Positions 1 to 4,624 of a stretch of DNA of 5,010 bases are shown here, in pieces. Position numbers and translations under genes: made by a program. The notes under the pieces were generated by a model. The model worked only from the letters and a program-made list of their open reading frames with translations, had not been told where the DNA came from and searched no databases. The DNA lies in the NCBI RefSeq assembly GCF_910587525.1, contig NZ_CAJULS010000147.1, positions 1 to 5,010 of the forward strand, written 5' to 3'. The stretch is from an uncultured Oscillibacter sp. (GTDB taxonomy: Bacteria > Bacillota > Clostridia > Oscillospirales > Oscillospiraceae). The number at the start of each line of letters is the position of its first letter. The stretch's first letter is position 1.

Positions 1-5
1 GTTCA

Positions 6-49
6 ATATAAAAAGTTGACAGACCAACCCCTTGGCGGTCTGTCAACTT
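6..49 (-). terminator. Intrinsic terminator of tRNA-Pro
   Basis: Read on the minus strand, a perfect 13-bp inverted repeat (arms 37-49 and 13-25) with an 11-nt loop is followed at once by a U-rich run (complement of 6-12). The hairpin begins 4 nt after the CCA end of the tRNA gene, the expected place for a rho-independent terminator. The loop contains CCAA and TTGG, which could zip further at the cost of a small bulge. Confidence 0.9.
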
Positions 50-53
50 ATCA

Positions 54-129
54 TGGTCCGAGTGGCGAGACTCAAACTCGCGGCCTCGCGGTCCCAAACC
101 GCGCGTTCTATCAACTGAACTACACCCGG
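54..129 (-). tRNA. tRNA-Pro (anticodon UGG), CCA encoded
   Basis: The minus strand of this 76-nt stretch folds as a full cloverleaf. It has a 7-bp acceptor stem (CCGGGTG with CACTCGG, one G-U pair), U8 A9, a 4-bp D stem (GTTC/GAAC) and an 8-nt D loop. A 5-bp anticodon stem (CGCGG/CCGCG) closes loop TTTGGGA with anticodon TGG and G37, as usual for tRNA-Pro. The variable loop has 5 nt (AGGCC), the T stem 5 bp (GCGAG/CTCGC), and the end is discriminator A plus CCA. The anticodon reads CCA and, by wobble, other CCN proline codons. Odd point: the T loop is TTTGAGT, so position 56 is U rather than C, and the D loop is AGTTGATA, so position 19 is A rather than G. The two changes together keep a Watson-Crick 19-56 pair. 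No canonical promoter with good spacing is evident upstream, although TTGACC occurs twice at 160-177. A terminator follows. Confidence 0.95.
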
Positions 130-158
130 ATATTAAAATTTTTCGTTTTGCCTGTCTG

Positions 159-177
159 TGGTCAATCCTATGGTCAA
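159..177. repeat. Paired TGGTCAA direct repeats, 12 bp apart
   Basis: TGGTCAA occurs at 159-165 and again at 171-177, a 12-bp period, about one helical turn. They lie 30 bp from the 5' end of tRNA-Pro. Short paired direct repeats near tRNA genes can be arm-type binding sites of tyrosine integrases, but no integrase gene is in the window. On the minus strand each reads TTGACC, so either could also be a -35 element, although neither has a good -10 at 16-18 bp. Confidence 0.35.
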
Positions 178-285
178 GGGGGGATTTTCGGAGCGGTTTT
201 GCCGTTGGTAAGAATCCGGCAAACGCTACTGTTTCAAGGCCTTCCGGGCTTTGCCCACTCCCATTGTGGATGGCCCCGCCCACGC

Positions 286-323
286 TCCCAAAGTAGGCGC
301 GCTACCAACTGCGCAACACCCCG
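286..323 (-). pseudogene. tRNA-Pro(UGG) 5'-half fragment
   Basis: The minus strand from 323 down to 286 matches the 5' half of a standard bacterial tRNA-Pro. In order it has acceptor strand CGGGGTG, TT, D stem GCGC/GCGC around loop AGTTGGTA (G18 G19 present), G26, anticodon 5' strand CCTAC, and loop TTTGGGA with anticodon TGG. Beyond the loop the sequence (GCGTGGGCGG...) cannot pair with CCTAC, and no T arm, matching acceptor 3' strand or CCA follows. The gene is therefore cut at or just after the anticodon loop. It agrees with the intact tRNA-Pro at only 27 of 38 positions, so it is not a recent copy of its neighbour. It may be a decayed second tRNA-Pro or a scar of recombination in the anticodon loop. 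Confidence 0.7.
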
Positions 324-357
324 TTATAACAGCAAAGACTCACCCGCTGCTTTGCCG

Positions 358-390
358 CGGAAAGGGCCGGAGCAGACACGCTCCAGCCCT
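358..390 (-). terminator. Terminator-like hairpin ending the polysaccharide operon
   Basis: On the minus strand an 11-bp stem (380-390 with 363-373, including one U-G pair) closes a 6-nt loop, and its last base pair leads into a short run of U (UUUCC). It starts 28 nt after the stop codon of the O-antigen-ligase-family gene. The stem is strong but the U tract is weak, so termination may be partial. Confidence 0.6.
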
Positions 391-418
391 CCTATTTTAC
401 AGCATTTCCTTCCAAAGG

Positions 419-1951
419 TCAAGTCTGTTCTCTGAAGTTCTCTTCCTGGCGGCACACCTTCACACCTGCCAGGGCTACGGCGAAGACAAACCAGAAGATG
501 ACCATCACTCTGGGGTAGTTCCAGAGGTAGTCCGCCAGACCGCAGACCATGGCGCCGCACAGGGCCGACGCCGCGGCACAGGTGATGGTCCGGGCGGTGG
601 AGGAAGCGCAGTGGCGGACAGTGCGGGCCGCCTGCTTGATGTTCCAGAGCATGGCGCCCACGAAGCTGACCGCACCGATAATGCCCGTCTGAAGCCATAC
701 CTCCAGGTAAAAGTTGTGGGAGTGGACATAGGGAAAATCGGCGTGGTAGAGGTTCCAGTCGGCAATGAACACCTTGGGCGTGGCAGTGCCCAGGCCTACG
801 CCCCGGATAGGACGGCTGGCGATTACTTCCACGGCCGCCCGCAGAGTGGGCAGGCGGTTCAGGGTGGAGGAGTCCGACAGATTGCCGATGGTCAGAATCC
901 GGTTCCAGATAGTGGTGGGCAGCAGCGGGATACACAGCACGCACAGCACCGCGCACAGGGGGATCAGTCTGGGTTTCCACAGGAAGACAAAGACCGCCAT
1001 GGCGCAGGCCAGCCCCACCCAGCTGGCCCGGGAATAGGTCATGCCTGCGGCAGCTACGCCCACCACCAGGATTCCGCAGGCCAGCAGTTTGCTGTAAAGA
1101 TGCCTGGAGCAGAGAATCAGCGCCACCACCAGGGGCAGCAGCAGGAGAAGAACTTCACAGAAGGTGTTGGCGTTGTCAAAAAAAGAGTCCACGCGCCCGG
1201 GCATTCCGGCATTGACCTTCAGATCCACTGTGGAGCGGCTGACCTCCACGCCCTGAATGCGCTGATAGACACCGTAGAGGGAGGACACCAGCACGCAGAC
1301 TCCGCCGCCGGCGGCCAGCCGTTTCAGATCCTCCCCGTGGCGGACGGCGCTGACCGTTACCACCACGCAAAGTGCAGCGGAGAAGTGATAGAACAAAAAC
1401 CGCAGAGACTGAGATGGCGCGTAGGAGTTTACCACGCCCATGGCCACCGCGCCCAGCAGTACCACCGGGTAAAAGCCAACTGACGCCATATCCAGCCGGA
1501 AGTCCCTGCGGCGCATAGCCCCGATGTAAAACAGCGCCAGCAGCAGGGCAAAGCCCATAAGGCTGTACGCGTTGTTCCAATACGCGTAGGGAATGATCCA
1601 CAGCAGCATGACCAGCCAGGACTCTGCCACGGCGGTCTCCTCGCCCATCGCAAAGGCCAGCCGGGCAAAGAAGCTGTCCTCAAACGTGACTGGCAGGGCG
1701 TTGTAGAGCCTGTGCAGCAGCCAGCCGGGCAGATTAACCAGAAGGGACAGAACGCGGCAGAGAAGGCTGCCCTTCCAGGCTCTGGCCGCCGCGCCTTCCC
1801 GGCACAGGGGGCGCAGAACAACGCTCTCGTCGATCTGGCGGTTGCACCAGCGGCCCAGAGCGGCCAGCAGGCGGTGGAGGGCGCTGCTTTCGTAGACGGC
1901 TGCCAGAGCCAGGCACAGGCGGTATAATAAACTCTCCCGGATCAGGGTCAT
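419..1951 (-). CDS. O-antigen ligase/polymerase (Wzy_C-type) family membrane protein
   Basis: A 510-residue, strongly hydrophobic protein of the O-antigen ligase/polymerase superfamily. In a Gram-positive host such proteins are thought to polymerise or transfer lipid-linked oligosaccharide repeat units onto a surface or exported polysaccharide at the outer face of the membrane. Visible family marks are RVDSFFDNANTFCE (about 253-266), MTYSRASWVG (304-313), the RPIRGVGLGT segment (380-389) and HSHNFYLEVWLQTGIIG (410-426), the typical His-containing C-terminal motif before the last helices. Hydrophobic stretches lie near 110-145, 160-175, 185-202, 213-227, 264-281, 287-303, 309-345, 421-436, 455-472 and 482-499. 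The first 100 residues are less hydrophobic and form an N-terminal extension with amphipathic helices. ATG 1951 has the SD GAGGA about 8 nt upstream. It starts 24 bp after the glycosyltransferase stop, so the two are almost certainly co-transcribed. The exact glycan is unknown. Confidence 0.9.
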   Translation of the reverse strand: MTLIRESLLYRLCLALAAVYESSALHRLLAALGRWCNRQIDESVVLRPLCREGAAARAWKGSLLCRVLSLLVNLPGWLLHRLYNALPVTFEDSFFARLAFAMGEETAVAESWLVMLLWIIPYAYWNNAYSLMGFALLLALFYIGAMRRRDFRLDMASVGFYPVVLLGAVAMGVVNSYAPSQSLRFLFYHFSAALCVVVTVSAVRHGEDLKRLAAGGGVCVLVSSLYGVYQRIQGVEVSRSTVDLKVNAGMPGRVDSFFDNANTFCEVLLLLLPLVVALILCSRHLYSKLLACGILVVGVAAAGMTYSRASWVGLACAMAVFVFLWKPRLIPLCAVLCVLCIPLLPTTIWNRILTIGNLSDSSTLNRLPTLRAAVEVIASRPIRGVGLGTATPKVFIADWNLYHADFPYVHSHNFYLEVWLQTGIIGAVSFVGAMLWNIKQAARTVRHCASSTARTITCAAASALCGAMVCGLADYLWNYPRVMVIFWFVFAVALAGVKVCRQEENFREQT

Positions 1952-1975
1952 AGAAATATCCTCGCTTCTTTGGAA

Positions 1976-2992
1976 TCAGGCCCGGTTTTTCAGGCGGTAC
2001 AGCTGGGTCAGCAGGAAGAAGTGCCCCCCCCGCACCAGAGCCGCTGCCAGCTGTTTGTTGCGGCTCATGCCCGTGGGGATCACAGTCCGGATGGCCTCTG
2101 CCATCTCCGGCAAGGCGCAGAGCGCCTCCACCGCCCGCCGCTTTTGCGCCTGCGTCTTCGGATTGCCCTTGGCGTACTCGTTGCCGATGGCGATCAGAAG
2201 GCCCGCCCAGTTGGAGTTTTCCCGCCACTGGGGGCGGGCGGCCGCCAGGCCGTATTTCTCTGCCAGGGCCGCTTTGCGCTCCATAAAACGGGCAAAGACC
2301 TGCCGGAAGTCCGCCATATATTTGTGGGTGGCGGAGGCGGGGTTCAGCAGGTATCGGTACAGGGGCTCCTCCGTTACCGCCAGTTTTTGGGCGTTGCAGA
2401 AGTATTCCATCAAAAAGATCTCGTCCTCCAGGTAGGCCCCCTCGAAGGTAATCGCGGCGTCCCGGAGAATCCGGGCGGAGAAGAGGTAGCGCCAGATGAA
2501 GCCGTTAAAAACGGGCTGAGTCAGCCGGTCCCCAAGCAGGGGGTAGACAATCCCCTCCAGAATACCCTGCCGGTCATAGACTCCGGCGGGCAGGACCAGC
2601 TCCACGGAGGTGTCCCCGCCGGGGTACAGGTTCCGGTGGGCGCAGGCGGCGGTGTCCGCCCCGGCCTGGGCCCGCAGGTTCCACAGAATCTCCAGCGTCT
2701 GAGGTTCAAAGGTGTCGTCGGCGTCCAGAAAGGCGACGTACTCCCCCCGGGCCTCCCGGAGCCCCCGGTTCCGGGCCTCGCTGACGCCGGCATTTTGGGG
2801 CTGGTGAAGGGCCCGGACCCGGCTGTCCGCCGCGGCCAGCGCGTCGCAGATAGCGCCGGAGCCGTCGGTGCAGCCATCGTCTACCAGCAGCAGCTCCCAG
2901 TCGGAAAAGGTCTGGTTTGTCACACTCTCCGCGCACGCGGACAAAAATTTCTCCGCCTGATAGACGGGGACAATCACGGAAACGCCGGGCAT
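1976..2992 (-). CDS. Family 2 glycosyltransferase
   Basis: A 338-residue GT-A-fold glycosyltransferase (GT2, PF00535 type), expected to act at the inner face of the membrane and transfer a sugar from a nucleotide-sugar donor to a growing glycan. It opens with VSVIVPVYQAE (4-14). It then shows VDDGCTDGS (37-45, nucleotide binding), NAGVSEARNRGL (67-78), the metal-binding DXD-type motif FLDADD (88-93) and YLEDEIF (187-193, the likely catalytic acidic motif). The C-terminal 100 residues are helical and end in a hydrophobic/basic tail (HFFLLTQLYRLKNRA) that may touch the membrane. I chose ATG 2992 because GAGGAGGG lies 6 nt upstream and the conserved fold starts at once. An upstream in-frame TTG at 3097 would place the start inside the -35 box. 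The downstream O-antigen-ligase-family gene follows by 24 bp, which suggests that both serve one polysaccharide. Donor and acceptor cannot be told from sequence. Confidence 0.93.
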   Translation of the reverse strand: MPGVSVIVPVYQAEKFLSACAESVTNQTFSDWELLLVDDGCTDGSGAICDALAAADSRVRALHQPQNAGVSEARNRGLREARGEYVAFLDADDTFEPQTLEILWNLRAQAGADTAACAHRNLYPGGDTSVELVLPAGVYDRQGILEGIVYPLLGDRLTQPVFNGFIWRYLFSARILRDAAITFEGAYLEDEIFLMEYFCNAQKLAVTEEPLYRYLLNPASATHKYMADFRQVFARFMERKAALAEKYGLAAARPQWRENSNWAGLLIAIGNEYAKGNPKTQAQKRRAVEALCALPEMAEAIRTVIPTGMSRNKQLAAALVRGGHFFLLTQLYRLKNRA

Positions 2993-3005
2993 GCCATCCC
3001 TCCTC

Positions 3006-3054
3006 AAAAAACGCTGTCTCCAGCGGCGGCCTGTCCCCCGCTGAAAGGCGGGGG
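3006..3054 (-). promoter_or_regulatory. Attenuator-like leader of the glycosyltransferase operon
   Basis: The leader between the predicted start of transcription (about 3062) and the GT2 start holds two hairpins on the minus strand. The first has a 7-bp GC stem (3048-3054 with 3035-3041) and a 6-nt loop. The second has a 5-bp stem (3021-3025 with 3012-3016) capped by a GAGA tetraloop and is followed directly by six U (complement of 3006-3011), the layout of a small intrinsic terminator. CAGCGG in the first hairpin (3038-3043) is perfectly complementary to CCGCTG at 3021-3026 in the second, so an alternative 6-bp helix would exclude both. The ribosome binding site follows straight after the U run. 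Regulation is inferred; no known riboswitch class is recognised. Confidence 0.4.
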
Positions 3055-3068
3055 CGGATAACAGGTAT

Positions 3069-3097
3069 ATTCTACCCCATTCCGACCGGAAGGTCAA
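3069..3097 (-). promoter_or_regulatory. Sigma-A-type promoter of the GT2/O-antigen-ligase operon
   Basis: On the minus strand TTGACC (3092-3097) and TAGAAT (3069-3074) are separated by exactly 17 bp, close to the TTGACA/TATAAT consensus. The predicted start of transcription is near 3062, giving a leader of about 70 nt before the GT2 start codon. The promoter lies in the gap after the DUF3795 stop codon, so the polysaccharide pair is an operon of its own. Confidence 0.75.
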
Positions 3098-3130
3098 GCG
3101 GAGAAAGGCCGGGGCCCTTTATGTCCGGCA

Positions 3131-3592
3131 TCAGCGGGCGGATGTTCCGCCGGTCTCCGGATTCCAACGCTTGAACACGATGATTTCAGCGTCGGAGCCG
3201 AAGCCGCTGTACTCGGATACCATCAGGTAGTTTTCGTCGGCGGCGATCCCGTAATACCGGTCGCTGCCCTTTTTGCGCACCTGCGTGCCCAGATAGATTC
3301 TGCCGTCCTCCCAGAATTTTACGGCCTGTCCGTTTGGCAGGGTGTATTCGAGGTTCATGAAAGAACCCTTGAGGGCGTTGAGGTCCGTAATTTCCTCCAT
3401 GTCCCGAATATCCAGGGCGCGGAACGCGCTGATCAGCGTCTCCTTCAGTTGGGCCAGGGCCGTACTCCCCCTTTGGCAGCACTCCGCCACCATGCACGCC
3501 CCGCCGAAGGGGCGGCCGCCGGTTTCCGCGCATCCGCCGCAGGCGGCGCTCAGCTGGCAGCTTGCGCAGTCAATTCCACAGATGGATTTCAT
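3131..3592 (-). CDS. DUF3795 family cysteine-rich protein
   Basis: A 153-residue protein whose N-terminus fits the DUF3795 family: CGIDCASC (5-12), a further CxxC (C18, C21), the conserved TGG.PFGG segment (24-31), then C33 and the pair C38-C39. There are eight cysteines in the first 39 residues, a pattern that suggests binding of zinc or an iron-sulfur cluster. Family function is not established. The remainder (about 45-153) has no motif known to me; it includes beta-rich stretches such as LEYTLPNGQAVKFWEDGRIY and ends in a basic tail. No signal peptide or membrane segment is seen, so it is likely cytoplasmic. ATG 3592 has AAGGAGG 6 nt upstream, which lies inside the end of the SLOG gene. 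The two frames overlap by 23 bp, so the genes share a transcript and may be translationally coupled. A ligand or regulatory role is possible but unproven. Confidence 0.85.
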   Translation of the reverse strand: MKSICGIDCASCQLSAACGGCAETGGRPFGGACMVAECCQRGSTALAQLKETLISAFRALDIRDMEEITDLNALKGSFMNLEYTLPNGQAVKFWEDGRIYLGTQVRKKGSDRYYGIAADENYLMVSEYSGFGSDAEIIVFKRWNPETGGTSAR

Positions 3593-4136
3593 GGTGTTCC
3601 TCCTTCGTGTTTGTCAAATTGTTCCCCTGCTCCGGCACAATGGGCAAATCCACCACGGAGAGGCCCCGCCCCATGGCATAGGCCACCGTGTACCGGGTGC
3701 CGCCGGGGGTGCCGTCAAAGGCGGCGATCAGCAGGGATGCGTGGTCCACCATGTACCGGTCCCGCCGGTGCATGCAGTGGGGCGTGTACTGGGCGGAGAC
3801 TACGGTCTCATAGTCGCAGGCCGCCACCAGCCGGGCGTACCGCTCCCGCTGGGCCGGGGGCCAGGCGTCGGCCTGGGTGGGGCAGGGGATGGCGGCCTCC
3901 AGGGTCACCCCCGGGCGGGTCTCCCGCAGGCGGAGGACGGCCTCGCAGAAATAGAGGTCACACCCCAGGGCCATGCCGCAGAGAAAATGGCGGTACCCCT
4001 CCTCGTAGGCGGCCTCCGCCGCGTCCGCGATGCGCCGTTTCAAAGACACGCACCGGGGGTCCGCCTCTGCATAGCCCCAGGGGAGCTTTGCCGGGCGGTG
4101 CCCGGTGAAGCAGCAGGAGATCTGCCTTGCCCGCAC
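3570..4136 (-). CDS. SLOG-family DUF1273 (YpsA-like) protein
   Basis: A 188-residue protein of the DUF1273 family (PF06908), part of the SLOG superfamily of Rossmann-like folds thought to bind nucleotides or related ligands. Visible marks are CCFTGHRP (8-15), GMALGCD (54-60), the YTPHCMHRRDRYMVDHAS segment (117-134) and AAFDGTPGGTRYTVAYA (138-154), whose glycine-rich turn probably forms the ligand phosphate site. Length is normal for the family. No signal peptide or membrane helix is seen. I chose GTG 4136: AGAGGAGG sits 7 nt upstream and the conserved core begins eight residues later. ATG 4160 is also in frame, but it would lie about 3 nt from the predicted transcription start with its own SD upstream of that start. 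The last 20 residues diverge from the core and encode the ribosome binding site and start of the next gene. The Bacillus relative YpsA has been linked to cell division and stress; whether that applies here is unknown. Confidence 0.88.
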   Translation of the reverse strand: MRARQISCCFTGHRPAKLPWGYAEADPRCVSLKRRIADAAEAAYEEGYRHFLCGMALGCDLYFCEAVLRLRETRPGVTLEAAIPCPTQADAWPPAQRERYARLVAACDYETVVSAQYTPHCMHRRDRYMVDHASLLIAAFDGTPGGTRYTVAYAMGRGLSVVDLPIVPEQGNNLTNTKEEHHEIHLWN

Positions 4137-4169
4137 AGAACCGCCTCCTCTCCGTTTCATCTTCCTCCC

Positions 4170-4198
4170 AGTATAGAACACTTGTTTCTGTTTGTAAA
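4170..4198 (-). promoter_or_regulatory. Sigma-A-type promoter of the SLOG/DUF3795 operon
   Basis: On the minus strand TTTACA (4193-4198) and TATACT (4170-4175) are 17 bp apart, each one base from consensus (TTGACA, TATAAT). An A-rich segment just upstream (TTAAAAAGC) may act as an UP element. The predicted transcription start is near 4163, leaving about 26 nt of leader before GTG 4136. Confidence 0.8.
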
Positions 4199-4269
4199 GA
4201 GCTTTTTAACATGGGTCGTGATAATTGGATAGGGCACAGGCTGTATTTTGTACATATCAGTCTTTTGAC

Positions 4270-4328
4270 AGGTGCAAAAATCAGGCCGGGGAGGGTAAAA
4301 ATCCCTCTCCAGTCTGGTTTTTGTGTCT
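4270..4328 (+). repeat. Long stem-loop in the leader of the helicase remnant
   Basis: The core pairs 4275-4286 with 4312-4323 (CAAAAATCAGGC with GTCTGGTTTTTG) and 4288-4295 with 4303-4310 (GGGGAGGG with CCCTCTCC). It has one C-A mismatch between the blocks and a 7-nt loop TAAAAAT. G-U pairs can extend it outward to about 4270/4328. The 3' arm is U-rich and followed by GTCTTTTTGCC, so it resembles an intrinsic terminator or attenuator read on the plus strand. A-rich complementary arms could also let it work on the other strand. Confidence 0.65.
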
Positions 4329-4392
4329 TTTTGCCGTCTGGCGGACAGATGGCGTCTAGTGCCATGTGCAGGAACCCAACAGGCGCAGGATA

Positions 4393-4424
4393 CTTTACAA
4401 CAAAACGGCTATCCTGTTGTAAAG
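4393..4424 (+). repeat. 10-bp perfect inverted repeat with a crossed 5-bp alternative
   Basis: CTTTACAACA (4393-4402) is perfectly complementary to TGTTGTAAAG (4415-4424) across a 12-nt loop. GGATA (4388-4392), just before the left arm, is complementary to TATCC (4410-4414) inside the loop. The pairings cross; with no linker between GGATA and the left arm, both are unlikely to form fully together, so they look like alternatives. The repeat is about 30 nt upstream of the helicase-remnant start codon. Confidence 0.6.
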
Positions 4425-4442
4425 CCGGAAGTAAAGCCAGAA
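4419..4442 (+). repeat. 12-bp tandem duplication next to a Shine-Dalgarno
   Basis: GTAAAGCCGGAA (4419-4430) is followed directly by GTAAAGCCAGAA (4431-4442), 11 of 12 bases alike. The second copy runs into the SD AAGGAGGG (4441-4448). The first copy overlaps the right arm of the 10-bp inverted repeat, so the second copy offers only a short competing GTAAAG end. Confidence 0.6.
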
Positions 4443-4454
4443 GGAGGGAACGAG

Positions 4455-4535
4455 ATGGCCGGAATCCTGTATCCCCACAACGAGGAGGCATACCAGTCTG
4501 CCGCGGCGATGCCGGCCGTGTACGGCAAGGCCGCA
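4455..4535 (+). pseudogene. N-terminal remnant of a DEAD/DEAH-box helicase gene
   Basis: ATG 4455 follows a very good SD (AAGGAGGG, 6-nt spacing). The first 27 codons read MAGILYPHNEEAYQSA...YGKAA. From memory this resembles the start of a family of large clostridial DEAD/DEAH-box helicases, in which a LYPHN-EAY segment and GKAA lead into the Walker A region (VIHPTGTGKS). Here the match stops after GKAA: the following KFPEEIIK is unrelated and no Walker A appears. The frame then runs into the MATE terminator and on as antisense of the MATE gene. It is the only coding trace on the plus strand. It looks like a gene lost by deletion that left its leader and first codons, or a translocated 5' end. 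The family assignment rests on recall of the N-terminal pattern only. Confidence 0.5.
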
Positions 4536-4549
4536 AAATTTCCAGAGGA

Positions 4550-4588
4550 AATAATAAAAGCGCCTGCCCGTGGCCCAAAGGCAAGCGC
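4550..4588 (-). terminator. Intrinsic terminator of the MATE transporter gene
   Basis: On the minus strand a 9-bp stem (GCGCTTGCC, 4580-4588, with GGCAGGCGC, 4560-4568, one U-G pair) and an 11-nt loop are followed by TTTTATTATT (complement of 4550-4559). It begins 36 nt after the MATE stop codon. Its U tract abuts the broken end of the helicase remnant. Confidence 0.85.
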
Positions 4589-4624
4589 CCGTTATCTGTT
4601 TATGTTCTCTAAAAAAGTTTTACA

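Larger units (their letters stand above)
130..362. other. Non-coding spacer between tRNA-Pro and the polysaccharide operon
   Basis: This spacer holds no reading frame I can support as a gene. Its first 50 bp are AT-rich, including ATATTAAAATTTTT next to the tRNA, and contrast with the GC-rich genes. It contains the paired TGGTCAA repeats and a tRNA-Pro 5'-half fragment, both listed separately. A small GGGC-TTT-GCCC hairpin (246-256) and a GCAAAG/CTTTGC inverted repeat are also visible, without obvious function. The mixture suggests old insertion or deletion events next to a tRNA gene. Confidence 0.5.
4199..4549. other. Intergenic stretch with structured leader and helicase remnant
   Basis: No intact gene lies here. 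Both flanking intact genes point left: the SLOG promoter ends at 4198 and the MATE terminator begins near 4550. The left part (4199-4260) is relatively AT-rich with no recognisable feature. From 4270 to 4442 the plus strand carries a long hairpin, a second inverted repeat and a 12-bp tandem duplication, then a strong SD and a short helicase-like reading frame (all listed separately). Read together, this is the leader and first codons of a lost plus-strand gene. TTGACA occurs at 4265-4270, but no matching -10 is found 16-18 bp downstream. Confidence 0.5.

Noticed and set aside
281..323. Complete second tRNA-Pro
   Set aside because: The anticodon 3' strand does not pair with the 5' strand, and there is no T arm, acceptor 3' strand or CCA, so only the 5' half is present.
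251..1483. Long plus-strand open frame of 410 codons
   Set aside because: It is antisense to the O-antigen-ligase-family gene. Its composition (rich in Gly, His, Gln, Ala) and lack of any domain mark it as a shadow of a GC-rich gene.
1970..3061. Plus-strand open frame of 363 codons opposite the glycosyltransferase
   Set aside because: It has no recognisable domain and no good ribosome binding site, and it mirrors the GT2 gene, which has all its family motifs.
2993..3097. Longer GT2 start at TTG 3097 (373 residues)
   Set aside because: The TTG lies in the -35 box of the promoter, the extra 35 residues do not resemble a GT2 N-terminus, and ATG 2992 has a near-perfect SD.
3104..3120. AAAGG/CCTTT hairpin after the DUF3795 stop as a terminator
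   Set aside because: The stem is only 5 bp and the U run only three bases, so read-through into the GT2 operon cannot be excluded. Too weak to call.
3342..4232. Plus-strand open frame across the SLOG and DUF3795 genes
   Set aside because: It is low-complexity and antisense to two genes with clear motifs and promoter signals; it has no support of its own.
4265..4270. TTGACA as a plus-strand promoter for the helicase remnant
   Set aside because: No TATAAT-like element is found 16-18 bp downstream; that position is G-rich and part of the long hairpin.
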